The translations under genes and the position numbers were made by a program. A DNA stretch of 60,947 nt, from assembly GCA_017962105.1 (NCBI GenBank), contig JAGCVY010000104.1:1-60947 (forward strand), read 5' to 3'. Position 1 is the stretch's first letter. Each line of letters starts with the position of its first letter. Of this stretch, positions 8,420-16,764 are shown piece after piece. The notes under the pieces were generated by a model. That model had not been told where the DNA came from. It did no database searches and saw nothing but the letters and a program-made list of their open reading frames with translations. The DNA comes from Lachnospiraceae bacterium (lineage in GTDB: Bacteria; Bacillota; Clostridia; Lachnospirales; Lachnospiraceae).

Positions 8420-8896
8420 TTACAGTTTGCGGAGCATCATCATGCCGCCGCCGAAGGGAAGAAGGCCCTCCTCGTTCAATTCCAGCTTATCCCACGGGGA
8501 CTGTACCTCGCCGAACAGCTCGCGATGCTCGTGGCTGTTGTAGAGGAATTCTCCGTTTTCCTCTTTCCATTCTTTTTCCTCCAGGCAGAAGAAGCCGTCC
8601 TTAAACGCCTTGATCTCGCCGCTCTCCACAGCTTTGTCAATCTCCTCCTGAGGGATGCCTGCAGGGGCTTTCATCCAGGTGAGGACCTTGCCGTCCGCAG
8701 TGAACTCCGTGCGGGAGGAGAAACCGGACATCATCTCTTCCGGATCCCCGTCAAGCTCGCCGGCAGCCTTCTTGGCCTCCAACTCAGCAGCAACCTCCTC
8801 CAGTGTGAACATGTCGAATTTGCCTCCCACAACAGAGAGGGCCTTCACGACAACCCATGTGCCGATCAAATCCGCAGAACCGTTCGTCCAAGCCAT
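8420..8896 (-). CDS. Lipocalin-like small protein, function unknown
   Basis: I place the start at 8896 because an AAGGAGG (8908-8914 on the complement) precedes that ATG; the longer open frame runs back through the divergent promoter region and is not credible. The 158-residue product has no signal peptide or membrane segment. It starts LIGTWVVVKA, like many bacterial lipocalin-like or TIGR-type beta-barrel proteins in which the opening Gly-x-Trp is conserved, and it ends with a beta-rich tail containing GGGMMMLRKL. Function is unknown. It is transcribed divergently from the DUF4004/bactofilin operon across 248 bases that hold the operator array. Confidence 0.75.
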   Translation of the reverse strand: MAWTNGSADLIGTWVVVKALSVVGGKFDMFTLEEVAAELEAKKAAGELDGDPEEMMSGFSSRTEFTADGKVLTWMKAPAGIPQEEIDKAVESGEIKAFKDGFFCLEEKEWKEENGEFLYNSHEHRELFGEVQSPWDKLELNEEGLLPFGGGMMMLRKL

Positions 8897-9024
8897 ATTT
8901 GTTACGTCCTCCTTATATTCATAGGTGCCGGCGAAACATTCGGCCGCCGGGACACCCGACAGGTTCAGTATACATAGCAATCCGGGAAAACGCAAGAAAA
9001 ACACGGAACGAGTGGAATTAAGGA

Positions 9025-9113
9025 GTGTTACGAAAAATGTGAAAAAAAGTGCTTGACAGCGTAACAGTGTTACAATATAATGATGGCGTAACAATGTTAC
9101 GGAACAGTGTTAC
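9025..9113 (+). promoter_or_regulatory. Consensus promoter inside an array of GTAAC-N3-GTTAC operators
   Basis: The promoter is a perfect TTGACA (9053-9058), 17 bases, TATAAT (9076-9081). A palindrome GTAACAGTGTTAC (9061-9073) fills the spacer between -35 and -10. A second copy GTAACAATGTTAC (9088-9100) covers the expected start point, and a near-copy GGAACAGTGTTAC (9101-9113) directly abuts it. A half-site GTGTTAC lies at 9025-9031. The layout is that of a strongly repressed promoter. The obvious candidate ligand is the DUF4004 helix-turn-helix protein encoded immediately downstream, which would be autoregulation. Confidence 0.85.
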
Positions 9114-9144
9114 GCAGTGTAATAAAGGGGAAAGGAGGCCTTTT

Positions 9145-9543
9145 ATGGGAGATGAACAGGAATTGATATCAAAGAAGGCACTGTTGGAAAAATACGGAGT
9201 GTCCTACGGATCGTTGTACCGGTGGAAACGGAAAGGCCTGATCCCGGACGAATGGTTCATTCGCAGGGCGACTGTGACGGGGCAGGAGACGTATTTTCCG
9301 AAGGACCTGATCTGTGAGAGGGTGGAGCTGATCCTGTCGGCAAAGGACGACGTGCTGTTGGATGATCTGTCGAGACGTTTGAACGGGGAACTGCGGGATA
9401 ACGCGATGCTCTCGCTGGAGACGCCGTACGGGGTCCGGACCTATCGGGGAGGAGACATCCGGAAGGTCACGATCACGGATGCAGCAGGGAAGGAAATGGA
9501 TGTTACAAAGAGCATAATGAAGTTATTTTACGGGAGGGAATGA
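9145..9543 (+). CDS. DUF4004 (YhbD-like) MerR-type DNA-binding regulator
   Basis: The 132-residue protein starts with a MerR-like winged-helix motif: LISKKALLEKYGVSYGSLYRWKRKGLIPDEWF, followed by the conserved TGQETYFPKD. This is the DUF4004 family typified by Bacillus subtilis YhbD, which is encoded next to the bactofilins YhbE and YhbF. The start at 9145 follows AAAGGAGG at 9131-9138; an in-frame extension from 9049 would translate the promoter. The protein is short and has no effector domain beyond a C-terminal beta segment. Its gene overlaps or abuts the bactofilin gene, and its promoter is packed with palindromes, so it probably controls its own operon. Confidence 0.88.
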   Translation: MGDEQELISKKALLEKYGVSYGSLYRWKRKGLIPDEWFIRRATVTGQETYFPKDLICERVELILSAKDDVLLDDLSRRLNGELRDNAMLSLETPYGVRTYRGGDIRKVTITDAAGKEMDVTKSIMKLFYGRE

Positions 9544-9545
9544 TC

Positions 9546-10268
9546 ATGAGAATAGCAGGAAGCGGCAGCTTGCCGGGTGGAGATTACAATGAGGATATCG
9601 CGATCAGCGGAAGCGGAAAGATTACGGGCAACGCCAGCTGCACCGGATTTTCCATCGCAGGATCGGGCAAGGTTCAGGGAGATCTGGTCTGCAGAGGGAA
9701 GTTTGCTATCGCAGGCAGCGGTAAGGTGGAAGGAAATCTGACGGCGGAGACAGCCGCTGTCAGCGGAAGCGGGGCAATCGGCGGAGCGTCGAATGTGTCA
9801 GGGGATTTCCGGGTGTCCGGCGCGTGCCGTACAGGCGCCGTGAAGTGCGGCAAATTTATCATCTCGGGAGCTGTGAACACCGACGGTGACGTGTCTGCGG
9901 AGGAGGCGACGATCCGCGGGAGCATCGACTGCAGCGGACTGATCAATGCGGAGATCGTGGATGCCGAGATCAGCGGGGACAGCTTCGCGGATTCCATCGG
10001 CGGCGGGACCATCACGATCCGTGACCGGAAGGGGGCGCAGGGCTTTTTCAGCCGCCTTCTGTCCCACAGGGCGAGAAACCGGTTCACCGTTGCCAACAGT
10101 ATTGAAGGAGATGTTATCACTTTGGAAAATGTGACAGCCGACACGGTGATCGGTCGGGATGTCACCATCGGACCGGGCTGCAAGGTTCGTCACGTCGTGT
10201 ACACGAACCACATCGAGATCAGCGCCGAGGCCGATGTCGAATTATATGAGGAGTCAAGCGCATGTTAA
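9546..10268 (+). CDS. Bactofilin-like polymer-forming cytoskeletal protein
   Basis: The 240-residue product is built of short beta repeats of the form I(A/S)GSGK(I/V)xGN, the right-handed beta-helix signature of bactofilins, which polymerise without nucleotide and act as scaffolds near the membrane. Repeats fill residues 1-150; the last part contains another run of turns (VTADTVIGRDVTIGPGCKV). The ATG at 9546 is preferred because GGAGGG (9533-9538) is seven bases upstream; an ATG at 9540 overlaps the DUF4004 stop and would be too close. The pairing with DUF4004 matches the yhbDEF arrangement of Bacillus, here with one bactofilin that may combine the roles of two. Confidence 0.9.
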   Translation: MRIAGSGSLPGGDYNEDIAISGSGKITGNASCTGFSIAGSGKVQGDLVCRGKFAIAGSGKVEGNLTAETAAVSGSGAIGGASNVSGDFRVSGACRTGAVKCGKFIISGAVNTDGDVSAEEATIRGSIDCSGLINAEIVDAEISGDSFADSIGGGTITIRDRKGAQGFFSRLLSHRARNRFTVANSIEGDVITLENVTADTVIGRDVTIGPGCKVRHVVYTNHIEISAEADVELYEESSAC

Positions 10269-10450
10269 TCATAAGAAGTTTTTTCTCAAGGTATGAAGAG
10301 TCGCGGGGACCCGATAAGGAACGGGCCGACTCCGCGGCAGCCGCGGATAAGGCGGCGTCGGAAAATGCCGCAACTCCCCGCAGACAGGGGAAGCGGCGGA
10401 AGGTCAACACCGGCAAACCGACGGTGAAGGATGCCGTGGTTGTAAACTAG
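10262..10450 (+). CDS. Small basic protein translationally coupled to bactofilin
   Basis: The 62-residue frame starts seven bases before the bactofilin stop, with GAGGAG (10249-10254) placed seven bases before its ATG. The N-terminus is hydrophobic-aromatic (MLIIRSFFSRY) and the rest is Ala/Lys/Arg-rich and probably unstructured. I know no family for it. The good ribosome binding site and overlap argue that it is translated; a short amphipathic N-terminus plus a basic tail could bind membrane or the bactofilin polymer, but this is speculation. Confidence 0.5.
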   Translation: MLIIRSFFSRYEESRGPDKERADSAAAADKAASENAATPRRQGKRRKVNTGKPTVKDAVVVN

Positions 10451-10496
10451 GGATCGGGCGGTTGAAAAAAGTGTTTTTAAAGTCTTGAAAAAAAGA

Positions 10497-10528
10497 TTGA
10501 CAACCGCAAACCTTCGTGATAGTATAAT
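10497..10528 (+). promoter_or_regulatory. Promoter elements of tRNA-Leu(AAG)
   Basis: A perfect TTGACA (10497-10502) and a perfect TATAAT (10523-10528) lie 25 bases before the tRNA 5' end but are 20 bases apart, longer than the usual 17. Either the spacing is genuinely relaxed or only the -10 element is used. Confidence 0.55.
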
Positions 10529-10552
10529 CAAGCGTGTTGAAAACAACACTTT

Positions 10553-10635
10553 GCGGACTTGCTGGAATTGGCAGACAGGCATGACTAAGGATCATGTGCG
10601 CTAAGCGCGTTCGGGTTCAAGTCCCGTAGTCCGCA
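10553..10635 (+). tRNA. tRNA-Leu (anticodon AAG)
   Basis: Acceptor arms GCGGACT (10553-10559) and AGTCCGC (10628-10634) pair perfectly, with A as discriminator and no encoded CCA. The anticodon stem CATGA/TCATG carries loop CTAAGGA, giving AAG at 10587-10589. The variable arm GCGC-TAA-GCGC and T-arm CGGG-TTCAAGT-CCCG confirm class II leucine. A at position 34 is unusual for a bacterial tRNA-Leu and would normally be expected to be deaminated to inosine. Confidence 0.93.
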
Positions 10636-10642
10636 AGAATTT

Positions 10643-10677
10643 GGCTCTCGACTTTGGTCGGGAGCCATTTGTTTTTT
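10643..10677 (+). terminator. Terminator after tRNA-Leu(AAG)
   Basis: A 10-bp stem (10643-10652 with 10657-10666, one G-T pair) around TTTG is followed by ATTTGTTTTTT. Its U-tract overlaps the -35 box of the next promoter. Confidence 0.85.
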
Positions 10678-10697
10678 GCGGCGATTCGTGCTATACT
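10669..10697 (+). promoter_or_regulatory. Promoter of the first peptide-binding lipoprotein gene
   Basis: TTGTTT (10669-10674) and TATACT (10692-10697) are 17 bases apart. The leader that follows contains a GGCAGG/CCTGCC hairpin near 10723-10742; I cannot assign it to a known riboswitch. Confidence 0.6.
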
Positions 10698-10785
10698 GCA
10701 AATTGGCGGTGAAAAACCGGGGGCAGGCTAAGACCTGCCTGCCGGCTGGGCCCTGCGCAGAATGGATTAAGAGAGGGGTAAGGGT

Positions 10786-13452
10786 ATGATTTTACGAAAA
10801 TGGACAGCACTTCTTCTGATTGCGGCGATGACGCTCTCTCTTGCCGCCTGCAGTCCGAGCAATCCGGTTCCGGAATCCCCCTCGCCTTCTCCGACGCCGA
10901 CAGAACAGGGACCGGAAGAGCCGTCGCCGACGCCGCTTCCGACGCCGAAGGGCGACATCACGGACCTTTCTCCGGTGAAAGAGGAGGACGGAACGGTATA
11001 CGCCGGATCCGTCAAGGCGGTCCTGCGGCCTGCGGGAACCGGGATCGGGACGGACGTTTACGCCGGAACGGACGGCAAGGATTATACGGATGAAAACACA
11101 TATACATACAATGACTGCGTCGCGGATGCCGGATCGCTCTGCTGGTCGCCGCTGACCTGGAAGACCGCCGACGATTTCCGTATGGTGGAATACCAGTCCA
11201 CGGGACTGTACGGGTTCGAACTGAATTCCGCAAAGGACGGTTGGAGCATCATCTGCGAACTCGCGGCGGCGCTGCCGGAGGATGTCACGGCGGACTATGT
11301 CGGAAGCTACGGGATCGAGGAGGGCGACAAGGCGATGGCCTGGAAGATCGCCCTGAACCCGGACGCAACATGGAACGACGGAACACCGATCAATGCCGAC
11401 ACCTACCTGTACTCCTACCGGGAACTGCTGAACCCGCTTCTGCAGGACGGAAGAGCCGCGGATCTCTTCGGCGAGGACATCGCGATCCATAACGCGGAGG
11501 CGTATTACCTCGCCGGCAAATCCTACTGGGTGCCGAACTACGAGGGAATCCGTCCCTCCACGTCCTGGCATGTGAAGGTGAAAAATGAAGACGGCGCGTA
11601 CACCACCGTGGACGGAAAGCCCATCGCCTTCGGCCTGAAGACCCGTTACGTTGTGATGGACGGCTTCTCGCTGAGCGACTATCACGATGCGGGCTACGTC
11701 TCCGAGGAGACGTGGAAGACCCTGACTGCCATGGCGGATGAGGACGGGTATATCCCGGTCACGGATGAGTCCATCGCGGCGATGCATGCATTTATCGGAA
11801 GTGATATCTGGGGCAATGAGCCGGAAAGCGAACTGGTCAAGTATTTTTCGTATCAGACACAGCACCCCGCAACGGAGTGGGATCAGGTCGGCATCATTAA
11901 GACGGGAGAGTATGAATTTGTCCTGATCACCGAGTTTCCGGTGGCGAACCCGGAGTACACCCTGCCGGATTTCCTGTCCGTGCCGTATCTGGTGAAGCAG
12001 GATCTGTGGGAGAGCTGCAAGAAATATTACAACGCGGACAAGAAGGAAGTCGACAAGGACAGCGAGGAGATCGCCTCCATCGTTGTGAAATACGGCACCG
12101 GCGTTGACACCACCGCGAGTTACGGCCCCTATGTGGTTACCACGTTCAAGGCGGATAAGCCGGTGGTGCTCTCGAGAAATGAGCAGTGGTTCGGGTATGC
12201 CGACGGAAAGCACAAGGGGCAATACCAGACCGATTCCATTGTCATCCAATCCATGAGTAAGCATGACGCGCTGCTCCGGGCGTTCCGCAAGGGCGAGATC
12301 GACAGCGTTACTCTTCAGACCGACGACATGAAGGAGTTCGGTACAAGCCCGTATCTCCGCTACACTCCGCAGCCTTACACGGTGAAGGTTTCCTTCAACT
12401 CGGACCGGGAGGCGTTGGAGGAGCGGGGGACGCAGGTCCTGGCCAACGAGAACTTCCGCCGCGCATTTTCCCTTGCCATCGACCGCGCAAAGTTTACGTC
12501 GATCTTCACCTCGGCGGGAACGCCGGGCTTCGGTCTGCTGAATTCGATGTATGTCTGCGACACCTCCTCCGGGGAGGCGTACCGGGATACGGACGGCGCG
12601 AAGGCCGCGCTGGTGGGACTCTACGGGGTGACCTTCGGCAAGGATGCGGAGTACGCCGATCTTGAGGCGGCCTATGGATCCATCACCGGCTATGACCTCG
12701 AGGCGGCCCGCGAATACATGAAGAAGGCCTACGCCGAGTGCATCGAAGACCGGACCTATGACGGTTCTTCCAAGATCACGATCACAATGTCGGTCTATCG
12801 CGCGGACGAGATTTACGAGCAGATGGTCCTGTTTTTGGAAAATGCCCTGAAGGCCGCATGCGAGACCACCGGATTTGAGGGAAAAGTGTCGCTGAAGGCT
12901 GTGGCGGACACGGACTTCTACAACACCATGTACGCCGGCAAGACCGATATGATCTTCTCCACGGTGGGCGGAGCGGCATCCTCGCCCTATTCCATTCTGT
13001 ACGACTGCTACTGCGACGATTATGCTGGCGGCGGACAACAGCTGGAGTACGGCTTCAACACGGAAAAACTCAACGTTCATATCGTTGTTGACGATGTGGA
13101 CTATGTGGCGTCGCTGCAGCAGTGGGCGCTCTGGACCGACGGGTCCGATCCGGCGGGCCGTGTCATTTCCGTCGACGGAACCCGGGAGCTGGAGCAGTTC
13201 TCCGAGTACGACATTGAGACCCAGGCCACAATTTACGGGTTCCTTGAGAAGATTTATCTCAGCTCCTTCGCGGCGGTTCCGCTTTACTACCGGAACTCTG
13301 CGTCGCTGGTGTCCCAGAAGGGCGATTTCGCGGTCAGCACATACATCGACAGGATTGCCTTCGGCGGGCTCCGGTTCTACACCTACGCTTACACGGACGA
13401 GGAGTGGAAGGAAGCCGCAGGCAAGCTCGAGTACACGGTGAGCACGGACTGA
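10786..13452 (+). CDS. Peptide ABC transporter substrate-binding lipoprotein (SBP_bac_5 family), enlarged
   Basis: A signal peptide with lipobox (TLSLAACS, Cys at about residue 22) is followed by a Pro/Ser/Thr linker and a type II periplasmic-binding domain of the OppA/DppA family. Recognisable parts are the N-terminal WNDGTPINADTYLYSYRELLNP segment and, in the second half, FRRAFSLAIDRAKF and an IDGYNLxxA-like stretch. At 888 residues it is far longer than the usual 530-600. It is a diverged paralogue of the protein at 19988 but has its own promoter and no transporter genes beside it, so it probably feeds the Opp permease encoded 10 kb downstream or another one. Confidence 0.9.
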   Translation: MILRKWTALLLIAAMTLSLAACSPSNPVPESPSPSPTPTEQGPEEPSPTPLPTPKGDITDLSPVKEEDGTVYAGSVKAVLRPAGTGIGTDVYAGTDGKDYTDENTYTYNDCVADAGSLCWSPLTWKTADDFRMVEYQSTGLYGFELNSAKDGWSIICELAAALPEDVTADYVGSYGIEEGDKAMAWKIALNPDATWNDGTPINADTYLYSYRELLNPLLQDGRAADLFGEDIAIHNAEAYYLAGKSYWVPNYEGIRPSTSWHVKVKNEDGAYTTVDGKPIAFGLKTRYVVMDGFSLSDYHDAGYVSEETWKTLTAMADEDGYIPVTDESIAAMHAFIGSDIWGNEPESELVKYFSYQTQHPATEWDQVGIIKTGEYEFVLITEFPVANPEYTLPDFLSVPYLVKQDLWESCKKYYNADKKEVDKDSEEIASIVVKYGTGVDTTASYGPYVVTTFKADKPVVLSRNEQWFGYADGKHKGQYQTDSIVIQSMSKHDALLRAFRKGEIDSVTLQTDDMKEFGTSPYLRYTPQPYTVKVSFNSDREALEERGTQVLANENFRRAFSLAIDRAKFTSIFTSAGTPGFGLLNSMYVCDTSSGEAYRDTDGAKAALVGLYGVTFGKDAEYADLEAAYGSITGYDLEAAREYMKKAYAECIEDRTYDGSSKITITMSVYRADEIYEQMVLFLENALKAACETTGFEGKVSLKAVADTDFYNTMYAGKTDMIFSTVGGAASSPYSILYDCYCDDYAGGGQQLEYGFNTEKLNVHIVVDDVDYVASLQQWALWTDGSDPAGRVISVDGTRELEQFSEYDIETQATIYGFLEKIYLSSFAAVPLYYRNSASLVSQKGDFAVSTYIDRIAFGGLRFYTYAYTDEEWKEAAGKLEYTVSTD

Positions 13453-13523
13453 CGCACGGAAGGATTGAAAAAAAGGCATGGCCGATGGGACGAAAAATGT
13501 CCTGCCTTTCGGTGGAAAATGCC

Positions 13524-13552
13524 TTGATTCTGCAAAGGGATTTTGATATGAT
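13524..13552 (+). promoter_or_regulatory. Promoter of the IMP cyclohydrolase / AICAR transformylase operon
   Basis: TTGATT (13524-13529) and TATGAT (13547-13552) have a 17-base spacer and lie about 70 bases before the first start codon. An imperfect hairpin (AAAGGCA at 13472-13478 with TGCCTTT at 13503-13509, inner GGAC/GTCC) just upstream may end the preceding transcript. Confidence 0.7.
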
Positions 13553-13618
13553 ATTCGTGGACGCGGGAGCCGGATACGGCCCCGCGGACACGAAAGTTTC
13601 TGATCGGAGGGAATCCCC

Positions 13619-14332
13619 ATGAAGTTGCAGTCTTTGAAGGAAGTTTTACAGAACAATGTGTATCCCGGTCGCGGGATTGTGATAGGCAGATCAGCGGATG
13701 GAAAGAGCGCCGTGACTGCCTATTTTATTATGGGACGGAGCGTGAACAGCCGCAACCGTGTGTTCGTGACGGAAGGCGAGGGCATCCGCACCCAGGCGTT
13801 TGATCCGTCGAAGCTGTCGGATCCGAGCCTGATCATCTATGCGCCGGTCCGCGTGCTCGGCAACAAGACCATCGTCACCAACGGCGATCAGACCGACACC
13901 ATCTACGATCTGATGGACAAGCAGCAGACCTTTGAGCAGTCGCTCCGCGGCCGCGAGTTCGAGCCGGATGCACCGAACTATACGCCCCGCATCAGCGGCA
14001 TCATGCATGTGGAAAACGGGAACTACAACTACGCGATGTCGATCCTGAAGAGCGACAACGGGGATCCGGATTCCTGCAACCGTTTCACCTTCGCTTACAC
14101 GAACCCGAAGGCAGGCTTCGGCCGTTTCATCCATACGTACATGGGCGACGGCAACCCGCTTCCGAGCTTCGAGGGCGAGCCGGAGCTTGTGGACATCGAG
14201 GGCGGAATCGATGAGTTCACCGACCTTGTGTGGAACAGCCTGAACGAGGAGAACAAGGTTTCCCTCTTCGTGCGGTTCATCGACATCGAGACCGGAAAGT
14301 ACGAGACGAGGATCGTCAATAAGAACAAGTGA
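13619..14332 (+). CDS. purO: PurO-type IMP cyclohydrolase
   Basis: The 237-residue product matches the IMP_cyclohyd family (PurO of archaea and its bacterial relatives), which closes the ring of FAICAR to give IMP, the last step of purine synthesis. Family features are YPGRGIVIGRSADGKSAVTAYFIMGRS at the start, the internal NGDQTDTIYD and a C-terminal YNYAMSILKSDNGDPDSC. The fold is that of N-terminal nucleophile hydrolases. The partner activity, AICAR transformylase, is encoded 70 bases downstream. So this organism uses two separate proteins where most bacteria use the bifunctional PurH. GGAGG is near the ATG. Confidence 0.9.
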   Translation: MKLQSLKEVLQNNVYPGRGIVIGRSADGKSAVTAYFIMGRSVNSRNRVFVTEGEGIRTQAFDPSKLSDPSLIIYAPVRVLGNKTIVTNGDQTDTIYDLMDKQQTFEQSLRGREFEPDAPNYTPRISGIMHVENGNYNYAMSILKSDNGDPDSCNRFTFAYTNPKAGFGRFIHTYMGDGNPLPSFEGEPELVDIEGGIDEFTDLVWNSLNEENKVSLFVRFIDIETGKYETRIVNKNK

Positions 14333-14402
14333 TCAACGGAAAATGACCGCGCCGCATCCTGCGGGTAAGCGGAAAGTATGAATAGAAAACGAGGCATTGA
14401 AC

Positions 14403-15581
14403 ATGAACGAACTGGAACTCAAGTACGGATGTAACCCCAACCAGAAGCCGTCCCGCATTTTCATGGCGGACGGGAGCGAACTGCCGATCACGGTGCTGAA
14501 CGGCAAGCCCGGTTACATCAATTTTATGGATGCATTTAACGGCTGGCAGCTTGTGAAGGAGCTCAAGAAGGCAACGGGTCTTCCGGCAGCTACCTCCTTC
14601 AAGCACGTTTCGCCCGCGGGCGCTGCGGTCGGCCTTCCCCTTACGGATACCCTCCGCAAGATTTACTGGGTTGACGATCTCGGCGAGCTTACTCCTCTGG
14701 CAAGCGCGTATGCACGCGCAAGAGGCGCGGACCGCATGTCCTCCTTCGGCGATTTCATCGCACTCTCGGATGTCTGCGATGTCTGCACCGCCAACATGAT
14801 CAAGAGAGAGGTGAGCGATGGTATCATCGCTCCCGGCTATGAGCCCGAGGCTTTGGAAATCCTCAAGACCAAGAAGAAGGGCAACTACAACGTTATTCAG
14901 ATCGATGAGAACTACGTTCCTGCAGCTCTTGAGCGCAAGCAGGTGTACGGCATCACCTTCGAGCAGGGCCGCAACGAACTCAACATTAACGATGAGCTCT
15001 TCGCGAACATACCCACGAAGAACAAGGATCTTCCGGAGCTTGCGAAGATTGACCTCATCATCTCCCTGATCACCCTCAAGTACACGCAGTCCAACTCCGT
15101 GTGCTACTGCAAGGGCGGCCAGGCCATCGGTATCGGTGCCGGACAGCAGTCCCGCATCCACTGCACGCGTCTCGCCGGCTCCAAGGCGGACAACTGGTGG
15201 CTGCGCCAGTCGCCGGAGGTCCTTTCGCTTCCGTTCCTCGACACCATCGGCCGCGCCGACCGCGACAACGCCATCGACCTCTACATCGGTGAGGACTACA
15301 TGGACGTTCTTGCGGAGGGCAAATGGCAGAACATCTTCAAGGTGAAGCCCGAGGTATTTACCGCGGAGAAGAAGCGCGCATGGCTTGACAAGAACACCGA
15401 CGTTGCCCTTGGTTCCGACGCGTTCTTCCCCTTTGGCGACAACATCGAGCGCGCGTTCCGAAGCGGTGTGAAGTATGTTGCAGAGCCCGGCGGATCCATC
15501 CGCGACGACCTTGTGATCCAGGCGGCGGACGATCACGACATGGTGATGGCATTCACCGGGATCCGTCTCTTCCACCATTGA
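14403..15581 (+). CDS. purH: AICAR transformylase (stand-alone PurH C-terminal-type enzyme)
   Basis: This enzyme transfers a formyl group from 10-formyl-THF to AICAR. The 392-residue protein has only the transformylase part of Pur[13 protein letters not shown] near the start, the [11 protein letters not shown] motif with the catalytic Lys-His, the [25 protein letters not shown] segment and the terminal [16 protein letters not shown]. The N-terminal MGS-like IMP cyclohydrolase domain is absent and its role is filled by the PurO-type gene just upstream. I use the ATG at 14403 (GAGG at 14391-14394) and not the TTG six bases earlier. The 168 bases after the stop are GC-rich without a clear terminator. 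Confidence 0.93.
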   Translation: MNELELKYGCNPNQKPSRIFMADGSELPITVLNGKPGYINFMDAFNGWQLVKELKKATGLPAATSFKHVSPAGAAVGLPLTDTLRKIYWVDDLGELTPLASAYARARGADRMSSFGDFIALSDVCDVCTANMIKREVSDGIIAPGYEPEALEILKTKKKGNYNVIQIDENYVPAALERKQVYGITFEQGRNELNINDELFANIPTKNKDLPELAKIDLIISLITLKYTQSNSVCYCKGGQAIGIGAGQQSRIHCTRLAGSKADNWWLRQSPEVLSLPFLDTIGRADRDNAIDLYIGEDYMDVLAEGKWQNIFKVKPEVFTAEKKRAWLDKNTDVALGSDAFFPFGDNIERAFRSGVKYVAEPGGSIRDDLVIQAADDHDMVMAFTGIRLFHH

Positions 15582-15749
15582 TGACGGAAACGATCCGGTT
15601 CCGCGGACGGCGGTAAGCTCAAGCGGAACATGAGAATGAAAAAGAGCCCTCGGGGCTGCTTCCGGGACGCCGGTAAGGCGCACGGGAGCAGTTGCCGGGG
15701 GCTTGTCGATTTTATGGGATTTTCGGAAATGCCTAAGCGGCAAGCGGTG

Positions 15750-16502
15750 TCACCAGCTCAGGATCTTCTTCTCCACCGCCCGAAGCTCCTTGCGGCGTTC
15801 CGCGTAATCCGGGATCTGGGACTCCACCATTTTCCAGAAGGCGGCGCTGTGGTTTAACTCCAGGCGGTGACACAGCTCGTGCACGATGACATAGTCGCTG
15901 AGCCGGTCGGAAAGCATGATGAGCTTCCAGTGGAGGTTGATGTTGCCGATGCTTGAGCAGCTGCCCCAGCGGGTTTTGGTTTCCTTGATGTACAGGGAGC
16001 GGTAGGTGACGCCGATCTTAGCGGCCCACTCGTCCACGCGGCCCCGGAACCAGTCGGCGGCGTATTTGCGGCCCCACCGGCTGACTAAGAGCTTGCAGAC
16101 ATCGGGCGGGAGAGAGGCGCCGCGCAGGCGCAGTTCCATGCCCTGGTACCCTTCCTGCAGGGAGATTGTGTACAGCTTTGCCTCCGGGTTCTCCTCGAGC
16201 CGGATCGTGACCCGGCCGTTGTGCAGCGGGAACAGCGCGCCGTCGAAGTAGTGCGACTCCGGCAGTTCGGAGTCTTCGTTGGCCTTCCGCATGGCCTCTC
16301 GCTTCTCCAAGATCCACGGCATGCGGGCGTTGAGGATCGTGATGATCTCCCCCTGGGAGATGCCGTGGGGCGCGCGGACCACGAGATCATCCGCGGCAGT
16401 CACCTGCAGGGCGACGGTCTTCCGGCTGCTCCGCAACAGCGTGAACGGCAGATCGCCGTATTTCAGCAATTCTTTTTTGACAGGTCTGTGTATTCCGAAC
16501 AT
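15750..16502 (-). CDS. YgjP/SprT-like zinc metallopeptidase (DUF45)
   Basis: The 250-residue protein belongs to the DUF45 (YgjP) family of minigluzincin-like proteases: a beta-rich N-terminal half, RWGSCSSIGNINLHWKLIMLS, and the zinc site VIVHELCHRLELNHSAAFWKMVE, with the HExxH helix and a downstream His and Glu. No signal peptide, so cytoplasmic. The substrate is unknown. I start at 16502 where a GGGGG-rich site precedes the ATG; upstream Mets lack one. It converges with the purine operon and is divergent from the DUF4342-like gene. Confidence 0.88.
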   Translation of the reverse strand: MFGIHRPVKKELLKYGDLPFTLLRSSRKTVALQVTAADDLVVRAPHGISQGEIITILNARMPWILEKREAMRKANEDSELPESHYFDGALFPLHNGRVTIRLEENPEAKLYTISLQEGYQGMELRLRGASLPPDVCKLLVSRWGRKYAADWFRGRVDEWAAKIGVTYRSLYIKETKTRWGSCSSIGNINLHWKLIMLSDRLSDYVIVHELCHRLELNHSAAFWKMVESQIPDYAERRKELRAVEKKILSW

Positions 16503-16667
16503 TTTCCGTGTGTTTCCCCCTTGATTGACTTGCAGAGTGGATTTGCATATAATTATATCGGGAAAAACCCGAAAAGAACAGAACATTTTCCGAAGAAGAA
16601 AAAAGAAAGATGCGAAATATTAATGCGACTTTAATCTTTCTCCCCTTTTTATTTAAGCTTTGGGCGG

Positions 16668-16673
16668 TATGAT
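16668..16673 (+). promoter_or_regulatory. Possible -10 element for the UBA/DUF4342-like gene
   Basis: TATGAT is preceded by GGCGG in the gap between the divergent genes; no good -35 is present at 17 bases. About 100 bases of leader would follow. Confidence 0.35.
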
Positions 16674-16764
16674 GGGCTCATAAACAAGAGAGGCGCACAA
16701 AACGATGCGCAGGACGAAAATACCAAACAAACTTAAATGCCGAAGAGGCGGAAAGGTGATCATT

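Noticed and set aside
9049-9144. N-terminal extension of the DUF4004 regulator
   Set aside because: It would translate through the promoter and operator palindromes; the ATG at 9145 has a proper AAAGGAGG.
13460-13618. Purine riboswitch or PurR box before the IMP cyclohydrolase gene
   Set aside because: Neither the purine riboswitch core nor a PurR box pair is visible.
10792-13656. A 954-codon minus-strand open frame opposite the first binding protein
   Set aside because: Same reason: the plus strand encodes a clear SBP_bac_5 lipoprotein with signal peptide.
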